From the NCBI RefSeq assembly GCF_963169125.1, contig NC_084799.1:68626143-68690142 (forward strand): a DNA stretch of 64,000 bases, given 5' to 3'. Shown here piece by piece: positions 34,110-45,741 of the stretch (positions within the stretch are counted from its first letter, which is position 1; each line of letters starts with the position of its first letter). The translations under genes were made by a program, and so were the position numbers. Below the pieces are notes generated by a model that was not told the origin of the DNA, made no database searches, and saw nothing but the letters and a program-made list of their open reading frames with translations. This DNA is from Humulus lupulus. Taxonomy: Eukaryota > Streptophyta > Magnoliopsida > Rosales > Cannabaceae.

Positions 34110-35335
34110 TGTTATCCCCAAAAATTGGAGATCAATGACGTGGCAATAAATGTGACAAGTGGCAGTGCATGGTCAGTAAAAGACAGATTAATAGTCAATA
34201 AATACATTGACTCCTCAGAGTTGTGATAAAGTGACCCGGTAGACTGGTGAAGAGTTTGGACTGCTTGAAAGATGTCATAACCAAGCCAAGTGCATCCTAG
34301 GAGATCCTAAGGGTGTGGTCCGAGGAGACCCCAAGGGGGTGGTCCTAGGAGAGCTAAGGAGAGTGCATCCTAGGAGATCCCAAGGGTCTGGTCCGAGGAG
34401 ACCCCAAGGGGGTGGTCCTAGGAGAGCTAAGGAGAGTGCATCCTAGGAGAACTAAGGAGAGTGCATCCTAGGAGATCCCAAGGATGTGGTCCGAGGAGAA
34501 CCCAAGAGAGTGGTCCTAGGAGACCCCAAGAGAGTGGTCCTAGGAGACCCCAAGGATGTGGTCCGAGGAGAGCCCAAGAATTTGGTCTTTATGCGTATGT
34601 CCAACAAGTGCATGGTTGTCCAAATAAAGAAATGGCATGCTAGAGGAGAGTGCCATGTTAGAGGAGAGACATGGCATGCTAGAGGAGAGTGCCATATTAG
34701 AGGAGAGGAGTGCATGTCCTACCACCATGCACATGTCCGACCAGCATGTGTATGATCGACCAGAGTGGAGGTGAGGTGGATCAACTAGCTAGAGGAGGAC
34801 TAAGTCAAGATTCCCAGAAACAGCTTCAACAAGAACCGGTCTTGGCGCGCGGGAATCTCTCATTCTTCCCACAAATTGGGGGTTTTGTTACATTTTGAAT
34901 GTTTTTTGTAATTTAAATGTAATCAATATAATAAAATATCCCTATTCTAGGGGATATCAGATAGATGATCCTAAGCATATAAATATGTGGTGGATGGGAT
35001 TAGAAAGGGGCTTCTTCTTCTTTTTTCTGGACTTTTGGGAAAATTTGGGTCTGAGTATTCTAGAGAGAGAAAGTGCTGGTATTTGAAAGGATTCTTGTAT
35101 TTTTGCAATCTATATTGAAGAAACTCAGTTGGCTCAGTCCATCTGATCTTGAGTACAGATCTATAATCACAACTCTAAGTGGATTAGGCTATTACCGACT
35201 GATCGGAGCTGAACCACTATAAAAATCTTGTGTGTTATTTACATTTCTTGATTAAACTTTCTGTGTTATTTAAATTCTCTTGAAGGTTTGTCGTATTTGA
35301 CGTTCTCACGTCGTTGGCTAAAAACACAGTCAACA
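34110..35335 (+). mobile_element. LTR-like insert without a matching target duplication
   Basis: Begins TGTTATCCCC and ends ACACAGTCAACA, the form of other LTRs in this window, with length 1226 bp and no coding region. A possible TATA (TATAAATAT at about 34978) lies in its right third. The flanks are TCAAA and GATGT, which do not match, so it is either an inter-element recombination product or its ends are misjudged. A repeat array is inside. Confidence 0.55.
34290..34580. repeat. Short tandem repeats of about 22-24 bp
   Basis: Variants of CTAGGAGACCCCAAGAGAGT and GGTCCGAGGAGACCCCAAGG are repeated about a dozen times with occasional larger units. A second cluster at 34630-34710 alternates GGCATGCTAGAGGAGAGTG and CCATGTTAGAGGAGAG. 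Both lie in the upstream half of the LTR-like insert. Confidence 0.8.
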
Positions 35336-35451
35336 GATGTTGTCTTGTGTAACATAGAGATATCCAAGCACCAACAGTATAATCCTCTTCCACTTGATAG
35401 TGTCGTGAAGATTAAAGCTCAACAAAACGCTCCCACTTTTGCTATTGTCCA
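35336..35451 (+). other. Possible host exon
   Basis: An open frame reads DVVLCNIEISKHQQYNPLPL followed by DSVVKIKAQQNAPTFAIVQ and then a GTAGGT donor-like site at 35452. Base composition is less AT-rich than the surroundings. I do not recognise the protein. With the acceptor and frame at 33936 it may be part of one host gene broken by insertions. Confidence 0.3.
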
Positions 35452-36205
35452 AGTAGGTTTCCTTCATTTCCAATTTTTAAAGTTGTTATAGTATTTTGTT
35501 GGTGGGTATTTTGTACCATAGGCCATGTTTATTTGTTGGCATATTCTATTTTGAAGAGACTTAATTAATGTCGTTCAAATGTAGTGTGTGATAAAACTAT
35601 AACATGTATTTTGTCAACTTTCATTATATAAAATGTCAAATGTATGTATTTTTGTCACATTAGTATGTCATCTTATTGCTGCAACGTAATGTTAATTAGT
35701 ACTTATATATAATGATATTATTACCATGTGTATAAATATATAACTCTTATATAAAATAATTCAGTTTTTTTTTCAATGGAATCGAGTTTTGGAGTTTTTC
35801 CTTTTTGTCAATCTAATCTGTTTTTTACTAATTAATCAAATGTATAAAAAAAAATCAAGCAAACATAATTTTTGTTGTTCTAAATCAATACCATATCTCA
35901 AACATTATAAATCAAGGCAATACACTAAAATTTTGATAAAAAATTTATAAATAAAAATAAATAAATTACTGGTTCGAATAGTTTTCACGGTAATATGTCT
36001 TATGTTGCTGTAAAAGGTGATTAGAAAAGTTTTAAATGAATAAAAAGATGATACACAAATATTTATTTTTTAAATTAGATTTTTATTATTTACATTTAAA
36101 TTTTAGATTTAAGTTGAGAATTAAAATGATACATTTTTAAAAAAAAAATTACTTTAACCTAAATTAAAGAATGTTATTATTTAGGTCAAAAAGCTATGAA
36201 CAACA
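35452..36205. other. AT-rich spacer
   Basis: T- and A-rich DNA without an ORF of note, a splice-site series or a repeat I can recognise. It is intron-like in composition. Confidence 0.5.
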
Positions 36206-36730
36206 CCCCTCGATATATAATCAACGGTCGAATTATCACACGTGGTGTTCTCAGATCAACAATCATACTTATAAAAGGTGTTTTTGTTGACTTTTGTGGT
36301 CAAAAGGCTTCAATCGGCGTCGATCGCCGCCGATCTCACCCTGGTGTAGTAGTTTATGGCAGTCTTGGTTAATTATGAGGTATTTCGATTCCAATCAACG
36401 GTCAGATTTCCACATGCAATGTTCCAATATTAGCATTCACACTTATAAAGAGTGTTCTAGTTGACTTTAGTGATCAAAAGTCTTCGATTGGTGTTAATTG
36501 ACGCTGATCCCATCCCGTGGTTGTTTTTTATGCTAATCTTGGCTAATTATGTGGTATTTCATACCTAATTGATGAACAGATAGCCCCAGTGGTGTTCTTT
36601 AGTCGTCAAAAGACTTCAATCGTTATTGATTGGCGTTGATCACACCATGATGTAGTATATTTGGAAACCATAATTAATTATGATGTATTTCAGACCTAAT
36701 TAATAATTAGATTACCAACTACTATGAAAA
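36206..36730. repeat. Degenerate tandem repeat of about 175 bp
   Basis: Related blocks start at about 36225 (CAACGGTCGAATTATCACA), 36398 (CAACGGTCAGATTTCCACA) and 36570 (TTGATGAACAGATAGCCCC). Each is followed by GTTGACTTT..GGTCAAAAG and a GATYGRCG..GATC-type segment. The copies are clearly diverged. Confidence 0.6.
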
Positions 36731-36839
36731 TACGTCATCACCACAACTTCATTATGCTACTAACAAACAAATCAACTAGTAGTATACTTGTGACAATGAG
36801 TATGTTTGTAGAAAAATATATCAATCACATAAAAACAAC

Positions 36840-37560
36840 AACTAACTAATATTAAACATTCAACACTCTAATTAATCTTATTCTCAAATATATTATCAAA
36901 AATAATTATTGCTAAACATTCAATCTTCTAATGAAACTTATTATGACAAAAATAATTAATGCTAAAAGTTCTACCATCTATTTTAGAAAATAAATCTAAT
37001 TGATCTTTTTGTCAAATAAATTAGCAAAAATTTATTCGCATTAAATATTCTACTTTAAAAAAAAAAAAAAACTTTTAAATCTTATTTTCAAATAAACATT
37101 CTAACATCTATAAAAGATAGTTTTTTTTAAAATCTTATTGTCAAATACACTAGAAAAATTAATCAATACTAACATTTGACAATTTATAATTTTTTTTTCG
37201 TAAAAAAAATCTAATTAATCTTATTATCAAATATATTGACTAAATTAATTAAATGTTTAAGATTATACCATCTATATATTTTTTTTTAAAAATCTATTTA
37301 ATTTTATTGTCAAATACAAATAAATTGGAAAAATTAATTAATATTAATTATTTTACGATTTATAATTGTTTTGAAAAAAAATATCTAATTAATATTATTG
37401 TCAAATATATTACGAAGTTAATTAATGCTAAAAAATTATTCAATCTATAATTTTTTTAAATATATATATATAATTAATCTTATTGTAAAATACATTATCA
37501 AAAATAATTAAGACTAAATAAAATACCATACATTAGTGTTTTTTTTAAAAAAAAAAAAAA
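36840..37560. repeat. AT-rich degenerate repeat array
   Basis: Segments of the form CTTATTGTCAAATATATTA..AAAATTAATTAATGCTAAA recur with a spacing of about 75-90 bases (for example at 36880, 36940, 37010, 37130, 37220, 37300, 37390 and 37475), interrupted by poly(A)/poly(T) runs. It looks like an old satellite-like or slippage-generated tract. Confidence 0.5.
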
Positions 37561-37764
37561 GCCACTTAAAAGAATTAGAATGCATATATTCTCAAATCAT
37601 GTATATATATAATATATATATTCTCAAACTTAATTAATGTGAATTCAATCACTTCAAAAGAAATCAAAACTAGTGTTGCTAGAATTATATTGAAAGGTTT
37701 ACATGCAAAACAATCAAAATGCATATAATTATTTTTACTTGGTCTTTGATTTGGATTATGTAAC

Positions 37765-38559
37765 TGTTACACCCAGATTTCGATCTATAAAGATTGTGAC
37801 CTCGAAAGATGGATTCGTAATAAATGAACTTGTAAAGTCTGGAACATGTCCGAAATCTAAGCATCGAACCGGCGAAGCAGAGACGACTTCAAAGATGATA
37901 GCCTCGAAGATCCTCACAAGCTCGAAAGACAGACCCCGAGGTACGTCTATTCTCGGGATGGCCTCAGATCAGGGCTCTGAGCCTGATACACGTATGAGCT
38001 CGAAGTCATGTGGTCTCGGGAAGATGCTATAGCTCGAAAATCGATAAGAGACCTGAGTGAATAGGGCCTTGGCGATATAGGATAATAACTTTGAATATCC
38101 TAATGAATCATATGTAAGAGACACGGTCTACATTGATTACTATAAATCCCCTATAATCAAGGGATATTATTTGTTCAGTTTTACGCCCCCTAATCTTCAG
38201 GGGATGTTTCCTTGTATATAGGATTGCTGGCTTTTAATGCCATTTAATTTATTTTCATATACAGAATAACTTCCCGAAATATGTGGGATAGTATTATGAA
38301 ATCTTCTCTATAAATAGAGAGGTCATGCACCATTGTAAGGGACCGAATTTTTGTGATCTTGAGAGAAAACTCTGGAGAATTCATCCTTAAAGAATTTTCA
38401 GAGATCCTCTTAAGTTTAATAACAAAGACTCGTGGACTAGGCAGATTTAACTGCTGAACAACGTAAAAAATCTTGTTTGTATTATCATATTTTTATTGGC
38501 CATTACTAATTATCATTTTCGTTCTCTTCTTTCACTGTTGACGAAAAACGGCATCAACA
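37765..38559 (+). repeat. 5' LTR of element B3
   Basis: 795 bp, TGTTACACCC...GCATCAACA. The TATA box TATAAATAG is at 38309-38317. The U5 holds a CGTGG...CCACG-type stem motif at about 38432-38463, with the second arm mutated (CAACG) in this copy but intact in the 3' LTR. Confidence 0.95.
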
Positions 38560-38562
38560 GTT

Positions 38563-38580
38563 TGGTGCTTTCATTAAGAG
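38563..38580 (+). other. Primer-binding site of element B3
   Basis: TGGTGCTTTCATTAAGAG begins three bases after the LTR. It is the same motif as in A (minus strand, 15754-15771) and G (54298-54315), with one difference from G. Confidence 0.65.
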
Positions 38581-38608
38581 CCTTAAGCATTCAGTCCTTG
38601 AACAAGTT

Positions 38609-40695
38609 ATGGTCGCTACTAATCAGAATGTTCCTGAAGAAAATTATCCAAGACATCCTGGGAAACAGCCGATGGAAAACCCAGATGTTGTAGAAAGAAG
38701 CGGATCCTCCGATTCTCGGGGACCACCCGCTCCGCCAAGAGATGAGGATATGTATTACAATCTTGAGCGATATGTTCCCATTGTGGAACTTGAGAACCGA
38801 CAATTGAAACAGCAGTTGGCAGAGGCCAACAAGCGGAATGAGGAGTTAGCGAGGATAGCCGCAGAGGCGCAGGTGGCTCAGCCCCCGCCTCCGCGTGAAA
38901 ACCAAGCTCCTCCTCCTAGGGACGTGCATGTTCCTCCCCGCAAGCCTCGTGGGCGTCCACGAAAGAATGCTGCCACAAGAAGGCCGGCACAACCTCCGGC
39001 ACCGGCAGAGCCATCGGCTCCCCCTAGGCCCCAGAGAAGTACTCGGGCTAGGGCCCCGGTTAATCCACCTGTGGAAGTACCTGCTGGAACTGAGAACAAC
39101 CGAGCCCCTGCAGAGGCTCGGACTCAAGTCCCTGGGAGCACACCGAATGCAACCAACCCATCTCAGGCGAACTCCGGACCATCTAGGCCGCGAAATGGGT
39201 GGCAGCCACCGTCACCCATACGGTTCCCTCCATCACCTATAAGATATCCTTCACCCCCTCGCAGGAATGCTCAACCAGTTCGAGATCAGGATGAAAGGCG
39301 TGCGGGGAGGAGACAAGGAAACATGGAAGCTTTCCAGGAGCGGAGAGATGCCCTATCAGAGAGAAGTCAAACATCTCGGTCTCGCACAGCGAAAACGAGG
39401 AGGCACGGAAAATACCCATCTCGAAATAACCATGCGGCGAGTTTTACTAGTGATGACTCTGGAGATACCAGATCGGTCAGCATGCATGATCGAGGTCGTA
39501 AGAATACTGGAAGCCGCAGAAATCGCTCCAACTTGCGAGAACACCTGAATCAAAGTCGGGGTAATGATAACCCGATAAACCCGGACCTGAGGGATCGCTT
39601 GAATAGGCGTAAAGACCCCCTACGAAGGTGCGAGCCTGGAATTGTGATCGACGACAACCGATTCCTGACAGTACCCCTCGCGGACCTGGTCCAGGACAGA
39701 ATTGATCAGTTGGAAAAAGCCTTTAGGCTTTTGAAAAGCGAGCAAGGTCGGGATCGATATGAAGATTCTGACGAGGAGCTTGAACCGTTTGCTCCCCACA
39801 TTTCTAACACCCATTTCCCCAAGGATTTCGGATCCCTCATGTCCCAACGTTTGAGGGGAAGTCCGACCCATGCAGCCATTTAAGTTCGTTCAACACCATA
39901 ATGAGAGCAAGCAACGTGGGTTACGAGCTCAGGTGCATGTTATTTCCAGCATCCTTAATAGGACCAGCCAAAAGCTGGTTCGAAAAATATAAAAGACACT
40001 CAATAACTTCATGGGAGCAGTTGTCTAAAGACTTCAAGAAGCAGTTCAGGGCTATGACGGGGGTTAGAACTGAGGCGTCAACCCTGACTAACGTTCGGCA
40101 GCAGCCAGGAGAAACATTGAAAAGTTACCTTACGAGGTTCAATTTGGAAGTAGCCCGAGCTCGGAACGTGGATGACAGCGGTCACCTAATGGCTGTCCAA
40201 GCTGGAGTTATGCCAGGGAATGCTCTCTGGGACAACATGCAGAGAAAACCTGTGAGGTCCATAACCGAGTTTAACAAGCGGGCACAGAGGTTTGTCAATG
40301 TAGAGGAAGCGAGATCGACACTTAATATGACTTCCTAGCCTGCAACTACAACGATAAACATAAACTCTGCCCCAACCTCGGCGGACCCACTAGCTTCAAA
40401 GCCTGCTGCGGAAAACCCTTCCAAGAGAAAAAAGAACAAAGGGAGTAACCCCGAAGCCGAAGGAGGAAAGAAAAAGAAAGGGGAGAGATATTTCTCCGTG
40501 TATAGAGTGTACACCGAGCTCAACGAGTCTCGGGAGAACATATACCTGGCTAATGAAAACCAGGTCCCCTTTAGGCGTCCAGACCCAATGAGAAATCAGA
40601 AGTCCAAGAGGGACTCCAACAAGTATTCCCGATTTCACATAGACACCGGGCATACTACCGATGAATGTTGACAGCTAAAAGATGAGATCGAAGGA
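38609..40695 (+). pseudogene. gag of element B3
   Basis: The ATG at 38609 (MVATNQNVP) lies 49 bases after the LTR. The N-terminal 424 codons contain a short coiled coil (VELENRQLKQQLAEANKRNE), then long proline- and arginine-rich tracts. A one-base frame change near 39830 moves the capsid-like part into another frame (39901-40338: LRCMLFPASLIGPAKSWF, then RQQPGETLKSYLTRFNLEVA and FNKRAQRFVNVEEA). A TAG at 40336-40338 and a TGA at 40669-40671 follow. The zinc knuckle reads YSRFHIDTGHTTDEC, missing the first Cys. The product would form the virus-like particle. Confidence 0.85.
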
Positions 40696-41675
40696 TTGAT
40701 CATGAGGGGTTACTTCAGACAATATGTCAAGAACCAGAGTACTAATCAGGCGACCGCAAGCCAGAAAGCGGCCGCGTCGCAGCCCACACAAAACAATAAT
40801 TCCCGAACTCGGGAAAAAGATAGGCCCCCGCCTATAGATGGAGAGGATGTAATATCCATCTCGGGAGGGCCTCATCCCGCAGGAACGGGAAAAAATGCCC
40901 AAAAGAGATACGTTAACGAGCTGAAGACTGGGGACGAGTCTCCCTACGAACCCGAACCTAGAGCTCCAAAACGTCAGAGGATTGAATCCCAACCAATTAC
41001 TTTCACTGAGGAAGACGCGTCCCATGTTCAGTTTCCTCACCATGATCCGCTGGTCATCACTCTCCAGTTGGCAAATAAAAGGGTCCATCGAGTTCTCATA
41101 GATAATGGGAGCTCAGTTAACATTCTCTATAAAGAAACCCTCGAAAAGATGGGACTCTCCCTTCGCAACCTGAAAGCATGTGCGACTACTTTGTATGGCT
41201 TTTCAGGAGAAGGGATCGCCTGCATGGGATCCATCGAGCTCCCCGTAACCTTGGGAGACTACCCAGTCTCAGCGACCAAGATGATGGAGTTCGTGGTAGT
41301 GGATCTACCTTCAGCCTACAATGTGCTGCTCGGGAGACCCGCCCTGGTTGGGCTGGGGCAGTCTCATCAGTAAGGCATCTGGCCCTTAAGTTCCCGACCC
41401 CTAGCAGCGTCGGAACATTAAAGGGAGATCAATTAGCTGGGAGGGAATGCTACGGCCTTTCCTTGAGAGGAAAGAAACAGACGAGCGCACAAGCACTCGT
41501 CATTATTCAAAATAAAGACGGGACGGTCTTAGAGATCGATGAAGAGATCGATCCAAGGGTTAGGGAGAAAGCTGACCTCGAACCCTTAGAAGAGCTCAAA
41601 GAAATTCAGCTCGAGGAAACTGATCCCTCGAAAAAGGTGAAGGTTGGAAAACACCTCCAGGATGAGACAAAATAG
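40696..41675 (+). pseudogene. Protease and linker of element B3
   Basis: Contains the retropepsin active site VLIDNGSSVNILY at about 41092-41130, then TTLYGFSGEGIACMGSIELP and SAYNVLLGRPALVG. A one-base frame change near 41345 shifts reading into the frame of 41178-41675 (SSVRHLALKFPTPSSVG onward), which ends with a TAG at 41673-41675. The order Gag, protease, RT fits Ty3/gypsy polyproteins. Confidence 0.8.
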
Positions 41676-42590
41676 CAACTAATTTGCTTTTTAAAGAAGA
41701 ACCAGGATGTCTTCTCATGGTCACATTTGGACAAGGTGGGAATAAGCCCGAATATAGCAAGCCACGCGCTAAATATAGACAAGAGCTTCCCTCCGAAGCA
41801 ACAAAAGCGAAGACAGCTGGACGACGATAGAAAGAAGGCACTGAAGGAGGAGGTTGATAGGTTAAAAGCAAACTGATTCATTAGGGATGCCTTTTCCCCT
41901 GACTGGGTAGCCAATCCGGTGTTGGTCCCAAAGCCTAATGGGACGTGGCGGACCTATATTGACTATTCAGACCTCAACAAAGCTTGCCCGAAAGACTGTT
42001 TCCCATTACCAAGGATTGACCAGCTCGTGGATGTCACCGCGGGGCATGGCCTGATGTCGTTCATGGATGCATATTCTGGATATAATCAGATTCCCATGCA
42101 TGCCCCCGACCAGGAACATACGAGCTTCATAACGGATAAGGGGCTATACTGCTATAATGTCATGTCGTTCGGGCTCAAAAATGCTGGGGCCACATACCAG
42201 CGGCTCGTGAACATGATGTTTTCAGAACAGATAGGCAACAACATGGAAGTTTATGTTGACGACATGCTTGTCAAGTCTCAACTTAACAATAACCATGTTG
42301 ATGACCTTGAATAGTGCTTTTGCGTGCTCCGAAAGTATAACATGAAACTGAATCCTCAGAAGTGCACTTTCGGGGTATCTTCAGGAAAGTTCTTGGGCTT
42401 TATCGTGAACACTCGTGGAATAGAAGCCAACCCCGACAATATCCAGGCCCTGATTGACATGCCCTCACCTCGAAGACACAAGGATGCCCAAAGTTTGACC
42501 GGCAGGATGGCGGCCCTAAGTAGGTTCATTTCAAAATCTACGGACCGTTGTCTCCCGTTTTTCAACCTTTTGAGAGGAGGTAAGAAATTT
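41676..42590 (+). pseudogene. Reverse transcriptase of element B3
   Basis: Shows WVANPVLVPKPNGTW, DYSDLNKACPKDCFPLPRID, catalytic FMDAYSGYNQIP, FGLKNAGATYQRLVN, the YVDD box in EVYVDDMLVKS and CTFGVSSGKFLGFIVNTRG. It is interrupted by TGA at 41874-41876 and TAG at 42312-42314 in one otherwise continuous frame. RT catalytic aspartates are intact. It copies the element RNA into cDNA in the particle. Confidence 0.87.
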
Positions 42591-43089
42591 GAATGGACAG
42601 AGGAATGTGAGCTGGCATTCCAGGAGCTTAAAAATCACCTCGCCGAACCCCCCATCTTATCAAAACCTGAAACGGGAGAAGTACTGTACCTATACCTTTC
42701 CACCACCGAACACGCAATAAGTGCAGTGCTCGTTCGAGAAGAAGAAAAGGTGCAGAGACCCATTTATTACATCAGTAAAAGGTTACTGGGGGCAGAGTCA
42801 AGATACCCCTTGATGGAGAAGCTGGCTCTCAGTTTAATTCATTCATCTCGTAAACTTCGCCCCTACTTTCAAGCGCATCCCATCCATGTGTTGACTGATC
42901 AACCACTTAGGCAAGTCTTGTCTAAACCGGAGGCTTCAGGTCGACTTCTTAAATGGGCAGTTGAGCTCGGGCAGTTCAAGATCACCTACCACCCAAGGAC
43001 GGCCATTAGGGCACAGGCATTAGCAAACTTCATAGTAGAATGTACTGGCATGACCAACGATGAAGTTATAACCCCGGCCCACGAGCTGT
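42591..43089 (+). pseudogene. Native RNase H region of element B3, catalytically degenerate
   Basis: Follows RT without a break (KKFEWTEECELAFQELKNHL ... YYISKRLLGAESRYPLMEKL ... HPIHVLTDQPLRQVL). At the place of the first catalytic Asp of Ty3-type RNase H the sequence reads LYLYLSTTEHAISAVL, without it. This agrees with the known loss of function of this domain in Tat elements, where a second RNase H takes over. Confidence 0.75.
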
Positions 43090-43490
43090 GGAAACTTTAC
43101 GTCGATGGCTCATCTAATGAAAATGGATCGGGGGCAGGAGTCATTTTGATTACCCCCGCAGGGAGCATATTTCATTCTGCCTTAAGATTTAACTTCAAAG
43201 CATCGAATAATGAAGCCGAATACAAGGCTTTACTGGCGGGACTTCATATAGCCAAAGAGCTCAAAGCTAAAGCTATACATTGCTATAGCGACTCCCAACT
43301 CGTGGTTAATCAAATTTTGGGAGAATACCATGCTCGTGGCACAAGGATGGCAGCTTATTTAGAAAAGGCAAAATCCGCATTGGAGCATTTCGAATTTTAT
43401 CCGATCGAATAGGTTCCCCGAGAGCAGAACTCAAATGCTGATGCCTTAGCTCGGCTCGCCACCTCCGCAGATAACGATGGATTAAACATT
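43090..43490 (+). pseudogene. Second RNase H (aRNH) of element B3
   Basis: All four acidic sites of an RNase HI fold are visible: Asp in YVDGSSNENG, Glu in NNEAEYKAL, Asp in YSDSQLVVNQ and Asp in NADALARLA. One in-frame TAG at 43410-43412 replaces a CAG that element A retains at 9361-9363 (minus strand). It would degrade RNA in the RNA/DNA hybrid. This extra domain is diagnostic of the Tat lineage. Confidence 0.85.
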
Positions 43491-44806
43491 GTGCCCATAG
43501 AACACCTCTCGGCACCTAGCATTAACGACTCAGAGGAGGAAGACGTGTGTATGATTGAATCCGAGCCTACCTGGATGACCCCGATAGTTGAATATCTCGA
43601 GACCGGAGTCCTTCCAAAAGATCGGAACCAGGCTCGAAAGTTAATGTATCAACTTCCCCGTTACACCATTTTAGACGGAAAGCTATACAGAAGGGGGTAT
43701 TCCATGCCATTACTTCGATGCGTAACTCCACCCGAAGCTAAGAAGATCATTGAAGAAATTCATGAAGGATTCTGCGGAGATCACACCGGGGGGCATAGCC
43801 TATCCAAGAAAATCATACGCCAAGGATATTTCTGGCCTACCATTAAAACGGATTCTTTCGAGTACTTGAAGAAATGCGACAAATGCCAGAGATTCGCCGC
43901 GATTCCCCGAGCTCCACCATCTGAGCTGACCATGTTGACTTCCCCATGGCCATTCGCGGTATGGGGAATCGACCTCATAGGTTCTCTCCCAACTGGCAAG
44001 GGCGGCGTGAAATATGTTGTCGTCGCTGTGGATTACTTCACAAAGTGGACGGAGGCTGAACCATTGGCAACAATAACTTCCAAAAAGGTCCTTGACTTCG
44101 TGGTAAAAAACATCGTATTCCGATATGGGATGCCGAGGAAGATTGTATCTGACAACGGAACCCAGTTCGATAGCGACTTGTTTACCAACTTTTGTGAAAA
44201 GAACGGAATAATAAAGAGTTTTTCGTCAGTAGCTCATCCTCAGGCGAATGGCCAGGTCGAGGTTGTAAACAAAACTCTCAAGAGTTCGCTAAAGAAAAAG
44301 TTGGAGGAAGCAAAGGGACGATGGCCCGAAGAATTTCCCCAAGTCCTATGGGCTTATAGGACCACAGCTCGAACGTCAATGGGGCATACCCCGTTTTCTC
44401 TAGCATACGGTTGCGAGGAAATGTTGCCTATCGAGGTCGAAATTCCAACAGTCTGAACTCACATTTACGACCAAAACTCAAACCACACTCAGCTCGAAGA
44501 AACCCTAGACTTGATTGAAGAAAAGAGAAACGAGGCTCAGCTGAGGAACGCTGCCTACCAGCAACGAGCTACCAGGTATTTCAACAAGAGGGTTCGAGAT
44601 CGAAAGTTTGGTGTGGGAGATCTGGTGTTGAGACGCGTATTTTTGGCAACACGAGATCCAACAGCTGGTGTGCTCGGGCCGAATTGGGAAGGACCATACC
44701 AGATAGAGTCAGTCATCCGGCAGGTGTTTACAAGCTAGCGAGATTGGATGGGGGCCTGGTACCACGAGCATGGAATGGCGAACACCTTAGACCTTACTAC
44801 CAATAG
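43491..44806 (+). pseudogene. Integrase of element B3
   Basis: Zinc-binding HHCC region (HEGFCGDH ... CDKC), core with complete D,D-35-E triad (WGIDLIG, VSDNGTQF, NGQVEVVN) and C-terminal GPNWEGPYQI. A TGA at 44454-44456 and a one-base frame change near 44725 break it before the terminal PYYQ and a TAG at 44804-44806. There is no chromodomain. The inserted ORF start at 43491 is not the biological start; this was part of a polyprotein. Confidence 0.87.
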
Positions 44807-45741
44807 TATAGGAAAACTGTTGCTTGTAACCATGATTTTCTATCTGTATTAATCTGTCTGCTTTTGAATTCCATCAAATAAAGATCTATTTCGTTCAATA
44901 TGTTATGTCTCTTTTTATTTTTGCAATCTCTCTTAATTTAATAACCTATGGTCACACTCATAGGATATTAAGGGGGCATCATTGGTATATATACCATCAG
45001 CTTAAAAAATAAAATAACATACACGAAATACATACAAGTGTTTGGACGTAACCAAATGCACGGGCTTAGATAGTTTGGACGTAACCGAATTATCAAAAAC
45101 ATACAGGTATTTGGATGTAACCAGATGCGCGAGCTTAGATAGTTTGGATGTAACCAAATTATCAAAAGATAAAAAAAAAAATTGGATATAACCAAATGTA
45201 CGAAATAGGTTAAAAATATAAGTGTATGGATTACAAACCAAACACAACCTTAATAGGTTTGGAGCAAACCAGCTAAAACTAATCGACGATAAGTTGGAAC
45301 CTAAACCTACTTCGAGATAAGTCGAGATCGAGGCTGGAATATCTTATGAAAAAATAGTTTCGAACTCATAACCTCAGAGGAATAACCGAGGACGAGGAAA
45401 AGTAACTATGCAATAAGATATAACTAAATCGCTTGCATTACACACCATACAAGTACTTTCGGGTTCATGGTTAAAGTAATATCCGACCTTGATAAATAAC
45501 GAGATCGGAAGCGGATAATTCGAGCAAACGATGCATGAATGCGTTGAGTCTCGAGCCTAAATCCAAACTATGTTTGTATGAATAAATAAACATAAACGAT
45601 TCATTAATATAAAATGTGCCAAATATTTCGAACCAAGAAATGTAAAGCATATGTATTAAAATAAAAAGAAATTGTATCAACCCTACGGGCATAAATTAAA
45701 GTAATTACAAAAAATAAAGGGACGCAGCTCCGAGGTGAGGT
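44807..45741. other. Spacer between converging gag-pol and the antisense gene of B3
   Basis: Untranslated zone between the integrase stop (44806) and the antisense stop (45742, minus strand). It has an AATAAA at about 44877, a 69-bp tandem repeat at 45041-45190 and otherwise AT-rich sequence without ORFs of note. Confidence 0.7.
45041..45190. repeat. 69-bp tandem repeat, two copies plus a partial
   Basis: Units start TTTGGACGTAACCAAATGCA at 45041 and TTTGGATGTAACCAGATGCG at 45110. Within each unit the half-motif TTTGGAYGTAACC occurs twice. It occupies the same place as the 119-bp array of element A but is unrelated in sequence. Confidence 0.8.

Noticed and set aside
38846..39127. Minus-strand ORFs opposite the proline-rich part of B3 gag
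   Set aside because: Shadow frames of a GC-rich coding tract, with no motif or conservation.
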